From: an uncultured Flavobacteriales bacterium
GTDB taxonomy: Bacteria; Bacteroidota; Bacteroidia; Flavobacteriales_G; Salibacteraceae
Direction: 5' to 3'
Assembly: GCA_913062955.1 (NCBI GenBank)
Contig: CAJXZP010000018.1
Span: 1-62,030, forward strand
DNA: 62,030 nt
Of the stretch, positions 26,946 through 34,571 are shown piece by piece. Positions within the stretch are counted from its first letter, which is position 1; each line of letters opens with the position of its first letter. Position numbers and translations under genes: made by a program. Below the pieces are notes generated by a model that was given only the letters and a program-made list of their open reading frames with translations, made no database searches and was not told where the DNA came from.

Positions 26946-28211
26946 TTACAACCTCTTATTCACTATCTCACTCGGCAATATCCCTTTCACATCATATACC
27001 ATTCCCTGGATTTTTAATAAACTAGGAATATCTAAACTTAAAAACTCATTATGAGATACTGCTAAAATAATAGTATCGTATTTTCCTAATTGCTCCTTAC
27101 GTAACAAGTCAATCCCAAACTCTTGATTTACTTGTTTTGAATCTGCCCATGGGTCATAGAGATCCATATCCATATCATAAGTCAATAGCTCATTGTAAAT
27201 ATCAATGGCTTTGGTATTACGGATATCTGGACAATTCTCCTTAAATGTAATTCCAAGCATCAACACTTTGGCTTTTTTAACCCCTACATCGCCCTTCAAC
27301 ATCATTTTCACGATTTCGGTAGCAACGTACTGTCCCATACCATCGTTCAATCTTCTTCCTGCTAAAATTATCTCCGGATGATAACCTACTTCTTGTGCTT
27401 TTTGTGCCAAGTAATACGGGTCTACCCCAATACAGTGACCTCCCACTAATCCGGGTTTGAATGGTAAGAAATTCCATTTGGTACCGGCAGCTTCTAATAC
27501 TTGTGCGGTGTCAATTCCCATTAAATTGAAAATTTTAGCCAACTCATTTACAAAAGCAATATTGATATCCCGTTGTGAATTCTCGATCACTTTTGCTGCC
27601 TCAGCTACTTTTATACTTTGCGCTTTATGCGTACCCGCAACAATTATTTGCTTGTATAATTGATCGACCTCTTCCGCAATTTCAGGGGTAGAACCCGAAG
27701 TCACTTTCAAGATTTTAGTAACGGTATGTTCTTTATCTCCCGGGTTAATCCGTTCTGGTGAATAGCCCGCAAAGAAGCCCTCATTAAATTTCAATCCCGA
27801 AACACGTTCTAGTACCGGCACACAATCATCTTCTGTTACTCCTGGATACACCGTAGATTCATAAATAACGATATCTCCCTTTTTCAATACTTTACCTACC
27901 GTTTCAGATGCTTTAATAAGCGGAGTAAGCACAGGTCGGTTATTTTTATCTGTAGGGGTAGGAACAGTAACAATGTAAATGTTACAATCCGAAATATCTG
28001 CGGCATTAGAGCTCACAGAAAACGAATGATTTGCCAATACATCTTTCAAATAATCATCTGCCACCTCTAAGGTATGGTCATGGCCATTATTTAATTCAAT
28101 TACTCGAGGTACATTGATATCAAAACCAACGGTCTTGAATTTCTTACCAAATTCTACGGCTAAAGGTAGGCCTACGTAACCAAGACCTATGACTGCTATT
28201 TTTTTATTCAT
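26946..28211 (-). CDS. tviB: UDP-N-acetyl-hexosamine 6-dehydrogenase (TviB/WbpA/WbpO type)
   Basis: UDP-sugar dehydrogenase of 421 residues from ATG 28211 ([20 protein letters not shown]). It contains the NAD-binding [52 protein letters not shown], and the catalytic cysteine C260 in [15 protein letters not shown]. It oxidises UDP-GlcNAc or UDP-GalNAc to the uronic acid. A 17-residue upstream extension (to 28262) is only a translation of the GACTATGAC-like repeat and is rejected. The epimerase downstream makes UDP-GalNAcA supply likely. Confidence 0.9.
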   Translation of the reverse strand: MNKKIAVIGLGYVGLPLAVEFGKKFKTVGFDINVPRVIELNNGHDHTLEVADDYLKDVLANHSFSVSSNAADISDCNIYIVTVPTPTDKNNRPVLTPLIKASETVGKVLKKGDIVIYESTVYPGVTEDDCVPVLERVSGLKFNEGFFAGYSPERINPGDKEHTVTKILKVTSGSTPEIAEEVDQLYKQIIVAGTHKAQSIKVAEAAKVIENSQRDINIAFVNELAKIFNLMGIDTAQVLEAAGTKWNFLPFKPGLVGGHCIGVDPYYLAQKAQEVGYHPEIILAGRRLNDGMGQYVATEIVKMMLKGDVGVKKAKVLMLGITFKENCPDIRNTKAIDIYNELLTYDMDMDLYDPWADSKQVNQEFGIDLLRKEQLGKYDTIILAVSHNEFLSLDIPSLLKIQGMVYDVKGILPSEIVNKRL

Positions 28212-28372
28212 GGTATACAAAATTACTTTGACGAAAACTATGACAATGACTTTAATAGCCAATGTAAGATAAATTCGTCCTTTTTATTTTAATTTAAGAT
28301 CAATCTGCTCCTTCTTTTCTGAATGGAATGCAGTTTAACTATAAGTTTTTCAATTTTTGAAGAAAAAGTATA

Positions 28373-28451
28373 GGACTATGACTATGACTATGACTATGAC
28401 TATGACAAAGACTAAAACGAAGACTATGACTATGACAAAGACTTAGACTTA
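28373..28451. repeat. GACTATGAC-type hexamer array
   Basis: About 79 bases of GACTAT/GACAAA/GACTTA hexamers on the plus strand, just past the stop of IVP copy 2. The same words appear inverted on the other side of that gene, and a short degenerate stretch lies at 28225-28262. Confidence 0.85.
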
Positions 28452-28459
28452 AGTAATCC

Positions 28460-28807
28460 TTATTTGATACTGTTAATCAACCCAGAAATTCGTTTCTGAA
28501 TGGATTGCAATTCACCTATTTCTTTATCTATATTTCCTATGATATACTTTCTATTACTCGCAATAATTATTTGAGTTTCCAACTCATAACATGAACCGAG
28601 CGCAATTTCTAAAAACCTAGCGAACTCTTTCGATGATTTGCGACCTGCACCCTCTGCAATATTGGAAGGTATCGAAATTGCACTTCTAACTAATTGCGAA
28701 GACAAACTAAATCGTTCTTCTTTTGGAAAGTTATTTACCCAATCATATACCGTATTCACATACGTCATACTGTCCATCCAAATATCGTAATTTCGAAAGT
28801 CGCGCAT
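28460..28807 (-). CDS. Four-helix-bundle protein (23S rRNA-IVP/Avd-like family), copy 2
   Basis: Protein of 115 residues, same family as 26555-26902 but of a different subgroup: MRDFRNYDIWMDSMTYVNTV, FSLSSQLVRSAISIPSNIAEGAGR, SSKEFARFLEIALGSCYELE and a helical C-terminus. It is closer to the broken copy at 30078-30422 (shared VPSNIAEG-like and RKS motifs). It lies between UpxY and the UDP-HexNAc dehydrogenase and is bordered by inverted GAC/GTC hexamer arrays. The cellular role is not known. Confidence 0.88.
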   Translation of the reverse strand: MRDFRNYDIWMDSMTYVNTVYDWVNNFPKEERFSLSSQLVRSAISIPSNIAEGAGRKSSKEFARFLEIALGSCYELETQIIIASNRKYIIGNIDKEIGELQSIQKRISGLINSIK

Positions 28808-28845
28808 TATTTCAGAAAATAATAACCAATATAAGTACGAGTAAA

Positions 28846-29010
28846 AGTCATCGTTATTGTCTAAGTTTTGGTCCGTGTCATTCTTTAAGTTAGTGTCAGA
28901 GTATCTTTCAATTTCAACTAAACTCTTAAATTTTCACCTTTAACTATTACTAACCAACAATTAAAAAAAGTCTTCGTCCTAGTCATCGTCAGAGTCCTAT
29001 AGTCAGTGTC
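28846..29010. repeat. GTC-type hexamer arrays, inverted relative to 28373-28451
   Basis: Two blocks (28846-28903 and 28967-29010) of words such as GTCATCGTC, GTCTAAG and AGTCAGTGTC, separated by about 60 AT-rich bases. They are reverse complements of the GAC words beyond IVP copy 2. They occupy the gap between the UpxY stop and the IVP start. Confidence 0.82.
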
Positions 29011-29013
29011 AAA

Positions 29014-29496
29014 TCAAATTCGTTTCACGTTCCCCTTATCTACGACAGCCACAATGGCCACTCCTAAAGTTCTCAGTTCCACGCGAGCGGTGTTACCCGA
29101 TATTTTAATGAATTGGGCTTCCTGATTTTCAAATGCACCGGAAATAATTTTAACGGATTCCCCTGCTTTGAGAGGCACCATCTCAAACGACTCATATCCT
29201 TCTAACAATTGACGCAAAGCCTCAATCTCATGATCGTATATTTTGGCGGGTTTCCCATTCCAAAATACACTGCGTACGACTTGCGGATCTTCTAAAATTT
29301 CTAAACGAGTCCGTTCATCCCCTTTAAAAAAAACATAGCCACTTAACAAGGGTGTTTCCACGATTTTCACCCGGTCACTCCATTTTTTACGTTCCTTTTT
29401 AATGGGACAAAAAACTTCATAATCACGAGATAATCGTTCGGTTACTTTTTTTTCCGTTCGTGGCTTAACGTATATGGCTTGCCAAAACACACTCAT
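29014..29496 (-). CDS. UpxY/NusG-like transcription antiterminator
   Basis: NusG-family protein of 160 residues. The NGN domain (about 1-105) starts with FWQAIYVKPRTEKKVTERL and includes VFCPIKKERKKWSDR and PLLSGYVFFK. The C-terminal KOW-like part runs from PLKAGESVKIISG to the end. Such specialised NusG paralogues (UpxY in Bacteroides, RfaH in enterics) travel with RNA polymerase and let it read long polysaccharide operons. It lies at the head of the biosynthetic part, after wza-wzc, and shares one base with the regulator upstream. It is expected to act on this operon. Confidence 0.88.
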   Translation of the reverse strand: MSVFWQAIYVKPRTEKKVTERLSRDYEVFCPIKKERKKWSDRVKIVETPLLSGYVFFKGDERTRLEILEDPQVVRSVFWNGKPAKIYDHEIEALRQLLEGYESFEMVPLKAGESVKIISGAFENQEAQFIKISGNTARVELRTLGVAIVAVVDKGNVKRI

Positions 29497-30029
29497 TAAT
29501 TCTGGGTCTCGTTTCGATTATATACTAAAAGCAACTCCTCCTGTGCAACCGTAATCGCACTTTCGGTCAGTGCTATTTGATAGCTCACATTTCGCTTCGC
29601 AAGTATTTTTGCCTTTTCACAAATCGTCTTTAAATACGACTCATTCACATCACCCACTACCCATATATTAATTTCAGTACTATCTAGTCCCTTGGCTAAT
29701 GCACCTGCCAGATACACTTTTTGTACTTCCCCTAATCTAGCGACCACTTGCTCCACCAAAGAATCAATCCCGACATGCTTTCGAACCAAAGATTGCATTT
29801 CCTTAAACATAGGATGCAACTCATTCGTTTTAAATATTTTTTTATTTCCATGAGCAGAAGAAGTCAATATACCGGCACCCTCCAATCGATTCAACTCCAC
29901 CCGGACCGCATTAGTACTCTCCTCAAACTCAGTCGCCAGCGCACGTAAATACCCCACCCGCTCCGGATTAAGGAAGAAGCGGAGAAGCAACTTAACACGT
30001 GTTTTAGAAGAAATGAGTGATTCTAACAA
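29496..30029 (-). CDS. Winged-helix regulator fused to a nucleotidyltransferase-like domain
   Basis: Protein of 177 residues. The N-terminal 75 residues form a winged helix (SKTRVKLLLRFFLNPERVGYLRALA, SSAHGNKKIFKTNE). Residues 95-165 resemble a minimal MNT-type nucleotidyltransferase domain (VYLAGALAKGLDSTEINIWVVGD), though the usual GSxAxG is GALAKG. The start is a TTG at 30029; no ATG is available upstream in frame. It overlaps UpxY by one base, so the two are coupled. A role in regulating the glycan operon is inferred from this pairing. The promoter at 30558-30588 with its inverted repeat may be its target. Confidence 0.75.
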   Translation of the reverse strand: MLESLISSKTRVKLLLRFFLNPERVGYLRALATEFEESTNAVRVELNRLEGAGILTSSAHGNKKIFKTNELHPMFKEMQSLVRKHVGIDSLVEQVVARLGEVQKVYLAGALAKGLDSTEINIWVVGDVNESYLKTICEKAKILAKRNVSYQIALTESAITVAQEELLLVYNRNETQN

Positions 30030-30076
30030 TTGGTTATTCGGTTATTTGGTGATGCGGTTATTCCGTTTTGTCTTGT
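30027..30076. repeat. GGTTATTCGG-type short repeats beside the broken IVP gene
   Basis: Degenerate words GGTTATTCGGTTATTTGG and GATGCGGTTATTCCG lie just past the stop of the IVP pseudogene. Related words in inverted orientation (GCGGTATAACTGGTTAAC, GCATAACCAC) lie at 30460-30484 on its other side. The pattern is weaker than for the other two IVP genes. Confidence 0.55.
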
Positions 30077-30077
30077 A

Positions 30078-30422
30078 CTACTTGTTTAGGGACTGTTTTA
30101 GTTTATAAATCATTTTTCGAATAATCGTAATGTCTTCATTAATAATCTGGTCCGATTTAAAAAATGATAATCGATCACAAAGAATTAATTGGGTTTCTAA
30201 TTCCGATAATGAACCTTGAGCAATATCCAAGAACCGCAAAAACTCAGCTGTACTTTTTCTACCTTTACCCTCGGCAATGTTAGATGGTACAGGAATAGCA
30301 CATCGCTTAATTTGACTACCTAGCGTATAAAGTTCTTCTTTGGGTAATTAACCTAAAACATCGTAGACCTTAACAACAAGGTCCATACTTCTTTTCCAAA
30401 CATCCAGATCTTTATGCGTCAT
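30078..30422 (-). pseudogene. Four-helix-bundle protein (23S rRNA-IVP/Avd-like), copy 3, with premature stop
   Basis: A 115-codon frame from ATG 30422 to TAG 30078 reads as a full IVP protein: KDLDVWKRSMDLVVKVYDVL, stop, LPKEELYTLGSQIKRCAIP, VPSNIAEGKGRKSTAEFLRF and IAQGSLSELETQLILCDRL. The only defect is a TAA at 30348-30350 (codon 25), where copy 2 has a residue in NNFPKEERFSL. All other codons are intact, so the lesion is recent or a shorter product is made from an internal start. It lies upstream of the winged-helix regulator and after the promoter at 30558-30588. Confidence 0.85.
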
Positions 30423-30550
30423 CTTTATCCTATTTCTATCCGACTAACTATTTAACGACCTAGCGGTATAACTGGTTAACAGCATAACCACTACAAAGAT
30501 TTTCCCACGGCTTCGCCCCGTCAGTCCCACAAAAGAGACCCACAATTTAA

Positions 30551-30588
30551 CGAGTAACAAATTTACTCGGTTCCAGTAATTTACCAAC
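30551..30588 (-). promoter_or_regulatory. Promoter with overlapping inverted repeat, for the regulator/UpxY unit
   Basis: On the minus strand GTTG (30585-30588), exactly 19 bases, then TAAATTTG (30558-30565) fits the Bacteroidetes -33/-7 pattern with one mismatch. The -7 box lies inside a perfect inverted repeat CGAGTAA-N5-TTACTCG (30551-30569), placed as a repressor operator would be. The next genes are the IVP pseudogene, the winged-helix regulator and UpxY. The start of transcription would be near 30551. Between this site and the first repeat (30589-30747) I see no gene. Confidence 0.65.
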
Positions 30589-30747
30589 ATTTTTACCAAA
30601 TAATCCCGGGAATTTTACATAATTATGTAATGAACTGAAAATCAACAAATAAAACACCTATTATGTTCATCAAGTATTTTCACCAATTACTCAAATGAAA
30701 GCTTCTACTTGGATGGGAGCTGAGTTTAATGGATTGGCTTTGGAAGG

Positions 30748-31079
30748 CGAAGAGCCAAAAGCGAACAGCCAATAGCGAAAAGCAAACAATTTCAAAAAAA
30801 ATATTCTTCAGAGTTAAAGTTCTTTCATGTTATTATAAAAAACTATTAACAGCCAAAAGCGAACAGCGAACAGCGAACAGCGAACAGCGAACAGCGAACA
30901 ATTTCAAAAAATATTCTTCAGAGTTAGCGTTCTTTCATGTAATTATTAACAGCTAACAATTTCAAAAAAAATATTCTTCATAGTTAGAGTTATTTCATGT
31001 TATTATAAAAAACTATTAACAGCGAACAACGAACAGCGAACAACGAACAGCGAACAGCGAACAGCTAACAGCGAACAAT
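30748..31079. repeat. AACAGCG hexamer arrays with three copies of a roughly 65-base unit
   Basis: Runs of AACAGCGAACAGCG-type hexamers alternate with three similar units that begin AACAATTTCAAAAAA and contain ATATTCTTCA-AGTT and TTTCATGT-ATTA (about 30785-30853, 30897-30953 and 30956-31023). The hexamer number differs between units. Short open frames here only translate the repeat. It lies between the wzc stop and the promoter at 30558-30588. Confidence 0.85.
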
Positions 31080-31083
31080 GAAT

Positions 31084-31137
31084 GAAGAAAAAAGTCTTTG
31101 TCTTCGTCATAGTCATAGTCTTAGTCATCGTCAGAGT
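31084..31137. repeat. GTC-type hexamer array after wzc
   Basis: Words GTCTTTGTCTTCGTCATAGTC and GTCATCGTCAGAG, the same family as 28846-29010, but with no IVP gene attached. A similar block occurs at 35993-36030 near rlmH. Confidence 0.8.
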
Positions 31138-31189
31138 TTAGAGCCATCCAAACACCATTCAATTACCCAATAACTTAACAGTCAAAAAC

Positions 31190-33637
31190 CTACACAATAC
31201 GTTTCCACCAAGGTTTCTTCTCCTCATCATCATCATAATACCCATAACCGTAGCCGTAATTGTAGCCGTAATTATAACCGTAATTATAGCCATAACCGTA
31301 GGTTGTTTTAACCACATCATTAAATACAATAGATATGTTTTTTACATTTTTGTTATTATATTGTTCATTAATAACACTTAACAAATCCTTATGCGTATAA
31401 TTTTGTCGCGTCAAATACAAAGTAGCATCGGCATATGCCATCAACTCTAGGGCATCCCCAACTAAGGCAATTGGCGGGGTATCTAAAACAATATAATCGT
31501 ACTGACTTTTCAACTGCTCGAATAACTCCGGTAGTTTTGGACTTAATAATAATTCACTCGGATTTGGGGGAACCGGCCCCGCAGTAATAAAGTCCAAATT
31601 ATCAATTTGCGTAGCGGATATTATTTGGTCCAACGAGGCTTGGCTAGATAAAAAATTACTTAAACCTACCTCATTGGTTAATTTAAAATCATTGAAAATT
31701 TTGGGTTTTCGCATATCCAAACCGATAATAATCGTTTTCGCCCCACTAATAGAAATAATGGACGCCAAATTAATGGCCGTAAAAGTCTTCCCCTCCCCTC
31801 CTATGGAGGAGGTGACTAATATGGTTTTGGCCTCCCCATTTAGTTGAACACTATGTTTGAATATAAAATTCAAATTGGTTCGAATAATACGAAAACTCTC
31901 CGCCACCGCAGATTTTAGTCCGTTCTCGATCACAATATTACTAGCACCCGAAGAATGACCTATGGTACCAATAATAGGAATACGGGTTACTTTCTCCAAC
32001 TCACTGCGAGACATAATCTTGGCATTTAAAAAATCACGAATCAAAACAAATGCAATGGGAATTAAGAAGCCTATCATTACCGATATCACATAGTTTAAGC
32101 GTTTTTTTGGTTTAATAGGCATCTCAAAATAATCTTCTGCGGGATCAATTACTCGAACATCCGGTAAATTTCCTGCCATAGATAATTCTGCCTCTGCGCG
32201 CTTTTCGATTAGGAATTCGTATTGGCGGCTACTTAATTCATATTTTCTTCGAATATTAATTAAGGACTGTTCTGTCCCCGGTAAAGTGGATAATTTGGAA
32301 CGCATTTTCCCAATTCTAGCATCCAAATCGATTAGACGAATTTCGGTAGCTCGAATAAGATTCGCTACATTTTCGCGTAAACTATTTCGAGTTAATTTAA
32401 TTTCATTTCGAACCTGTTCCAAGGCTGGATTCCCCGATTGCAACGAATAGGTCATTCTATTACGTTGCACACTTAACCCCACTAGATTACTCACCAACTC
32501 TAACAAAACAGGATCCTCCACCCCTACCACAGAAGGCGTCATTAAGGAACTAAAATCATCCCCTATTTGCAAATAATTTAATAAATAGGCATAATATTTT
32601 TTTTCTAAGTTTAAATCGGATTTTCGCTGCTCCATGGCTAAATACTGACCATACAAATCGTTCGCTTGCTCACTTAGATTCATAACCTGATGCTCCACCC
32701 GAAATCGTTGCAACTCCTGTTCTACGGCCATTAAGCTATCCGTAACCCCTTGCATTTGCATATCTACAAAACGGATGGTATTCTCCGCTAATTTATTTTT
32801 TTCGGACAATTCATACTCCTTCAATAAATTTACGGAAGTATTTAAATAATCCACAATTTTTTGCTTATTATTTCCAGTCAAAGAAATTCTTAATAAGGAC
32901 CCTCCGTCACTATCTTCTTTAACGGTTATAATTTTCGCAAATTTATCTACGATTGCCTTCGAAGAACCAAACTTGAAAAACCAATTATTATCTATATCAA
33001 ACTCACCTACAGTTGAATCTATTACCACTCTAAACTTACACAATTCATTTTCGATCCATTGATTGACTTGATATTCCCCAACAAATGAATTCACTCCCTG
33101 TACTTTCCTACTAACACCTGTCTCGTAATTAATTACCTTATAGTTATCTTGCTCCTCAACGCTTAAGGCAAAACTCTGTAAATCCCGAAAAAACAAAATT
33201 CGAATAGGTGTATTCAGTAACTGACTATGTGATTTATCAAACTCAATTTTAAAGGGGGATTTCCCATATTGGCTAAACATTTTTATTCGGCCCGTAGAAT
33301 AATAATCTACCTCCAGGTTCAAACGATTCACCACCTTGGCATTATGACTACGAGACTTTAAAATAGCAATATGACTTTGAATTAATTCACTGGCCCCTCC
33401 CCATTTAAACATTAAATTCACACTAGAATTAGCCAAAGGATTTTCACTTTCTTTGATATTAATTAATGTAGATAGCTTATAAATGTTTGAGGAGTACCGA
33501 TTGACTAACCAAGCCACAAAAAGGCATACAAATACAGAAACCACAAATAAACGCCAATGACTCAGCAACTTAAAAAAGATTTCCTTTAAATCAATCTCTT
33601 CCAACCCATTGGGGGTATTCTCCTTAGAATCGTTCAT
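31190..33637 (-). CDS. wzc: Wzc-type tyrosine autokinase / polysaccharide co-polymerase
   Basis: Protein of 815 residues. The N-terminal Wzz domain has a membrane segment (WRLFVVSVFVCLFVAWLV), then a long coiled-coil periplasmic part and a second membrane segment (YVISVMIGFLIPIAFVLI). The cytoplasmic BY-kinase follows: Walker A SSIGGEGKTFTAINLA, Walker A' GLDMRKP, and Walker B YIVLDTPP. The tail is extreme: 12 tyrosines in 22 residues (bases 31235-31300), encoded by 12-base repeats for Y-G-Y-N, then DDDEEKKPWWKRIV. The tyrosine cluster is the autophosphorylation site that controls polymer length. It starts 2 bases after the wza stop. Confidence 0.93.
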   Translation of the reverse strand: MNDSKENTPNGLEEIDLKEIFFKLLSHWRLFVVSVFVCLFVAWLVNRYSSNIYKLSTLINIKESENPLANSSVNLMFKWGGASELIQSHIAILKSRSHNAKVVNRLNLEVDYYSTGRIKMFSQYGKSPFKIEFDKSHSQLLNTPIRILFFRDLQSFALSVEEQDNYKVINYETGVSRKVQGVNSFVGEYQVNQWIENELCKFRVVIDSTVGEFDIDNNWFFKFGSSKAIVDKFAKIITVKEDSDGGSLLRISLTGNNKQKIVDYLNTSVNLLKEYELSEKNKLAENTIRFVDMQMQGVTDSLMAVEQELQRFRVEHQVMNLSEQANDLYGQYLAMEQRKSDLNLEKKYYAYLLNYLQIGDDFSSLMTPSVVGVEDPVLLELVSNLVGLSVQRNRMTYSLQSGNPALEQVRNEIKLTRNSLRENVANLIRATEIRLIDLDARIGKMRSKLSTLPGTEQSLINIRRKYELSSRQYEFLIEKRAEAELSMAGNLPDVRVIDPAEDYFEMPIKPKKRLNYVISVMIGFLIPIAFVLIRDFLNAKIMSRSELEKVTRIPIIGTIGHSSGASNIVIENGLKSAVAESFRIIRTNLNFIFKHSVQLNGEAKTILVTSSIGGEGKTFTAINLASIISISGAKTIIIGLDMRKPKIFNDFKLTNEVGLSNFLSSQASLDQIISATQIDNLDFITAGPVPPNPSELLLSPKLPELFEQLKSQYDYIVLDTPPIALVGDALELMAYADATLYLTRQNYTHKDLLSVINEQYNNKNVKNISIVFNDVVKTTYGYGYNYGYNYGYNYGYGYGYYDDDEEKKPWWKRIV

Positions 33638-33639
33638 AT

Positions 33640-34440
33640 CTATTTTAAATTACTAAAGGAAACTATTATTAATAATGTGGACGAAATAAGTGACATTATC
33701 AATACCGTAGATTGTGCGGCATTCGTACCCACACCCCAAGATTTAGCCTTTAAGGGTTCCACATAAATGACATCGTTGGGCTGAATAAAATAATACGGGG
33801 TATGAAAAAGATTTCGATCTAATAAGTTGAGCGTATGAATTCTTGTTCCTTCTGGATACTGTCTAATAATCTTTATATCCCCACGCGAAGCCACCATATT
33901 TAAATCGCCAGCCAAAGCCAAAGCTTCAAAAATAGTGGCTTGATTTTGGAGTATGGTATATTTACCAGGCCTGTTAAACTCCCCTAATGCCGAAAACCGT
34001 ATCCCACCTAATTTCACCACTAAATAATATTTGGAGAAGTATTTCAATACATGTTTATCAATTACGTCCTTGGCTTCTCGAAGCGTTTTATTTAGTACAT
34101 TCACCTCCCCAATAATGGGCAAATCAACATTCCCACTATCATCAATATTATAACCCGTGATGTAATACAAATCTCCTAAATTGGCCGTTTGCGCAGCAGC
34201 TGAACTTGCTGCTGCATTGGAATTAAACAATTTATTGACGTCTTCATCCAGTGAGACTATTTTCACATCAATAATATCATTTACCTGTAATTTATAATCC
34301 GTACGTTGATAATTAAATAAGGTATCCAGATTCGTAGATGCCGTTTGCGCATACACCATTTTCTTTTTATGAATACACGATGAAAACATCATGGTAAATC
34401 CGACAAAAACAAAAAGAAGTGTTGTTAGGTTTTTATACAT
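33640..34440 (-). CDS. wza: Outer-membrane polysaccharide export lipoprotein, Wza-like
   Basis: Protein of 266 residues with a lipoprotein signal (lipobox FSSC, C22). The Poly_export domain begins YKLQVNDIIDVKI, and SLBB-like parts follow (GNVDLPIIGEVNVLNKTLREA, GEFNRPGKYTILQNQATIFEAL). A C-terminal hydrophobic segment (STVLIMSLISSTLLIIVSF) is usual for the Bacteroidetes type. It forms the export channel with Wzc. It is the first gene of the minus-strand locus. A weak -7 box TATCCTTG (rc at 34460-34467) lies about 20 bases upstream, without a clear -33 box. Confidence 0.9.
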   Translation of the reverse strand: MYKNLTTLLFVFVGFTMMFSSCIHKKKMVYAQTASTNLDTLFNYQRTDYKLQVNDIIDVKIVSLDEDVNKLFNSNAAASSAAAQTANLGDLYYITGYNIDDSGNVDLPIIGEVNVLNKTLREAKDVIDKHVLKYFSKYYLVVKLGGIRFSALGEFNRPGKYTILQNQATIFEALALAGDLNMVASRGDIKIIRQYPEGTRIHTLNLLDRNLFHTPYYFIQPNDVIYVEPLKAKSWGVGTNAAQSTVLIMSLISSTLLIIVSFSNLK

Positions 34441-34547
34441 ACTTAATTTTAATAATCGTCAAGGATACGATTTATTTCATTTAAATAATAACACTTTTAG
34501 GGGTTTGTTTCCATGGTTTTCAACGGTATTATTCAAAAGTAATCCCC

Positions 34548-34555
34548 TATTTTTG
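34548..34555 (+). promoter_or_regulatory. -7 promoter box of galE
   Basis: TATTTTTG fits the Bacteroidetes TAnnTTTG consensus exactly and lies 16 bases before the ATG at 34572. No good TTTG was found at the -33 position. The leader would be only about 10 nt, which supports 34572 over the TTG at 34569 as start. Confidence 0.5.
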
Positions 34556-34571
34556 TTCTAAATACACTTTG

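Noticed and set aside
26407-30484. A diversity-generating retroelement, since IVP proteins share the Avd fold
   Set aside because: No reverse transcriptase and no template/variable repeat pair was seen in the window.
30729-30956. Open frame of 75 codons with RTANSEQ repeats
   Set aside because: It only translates the AACAGCG hexamers and the repeated units; no start signal and no protein-like composition.
26407-31137. CRISPR arrays
   Set aside because: The units are 6-16 bases and directly adjacent or degenerate, without unique 30-base spacers, and no cas genes are present.
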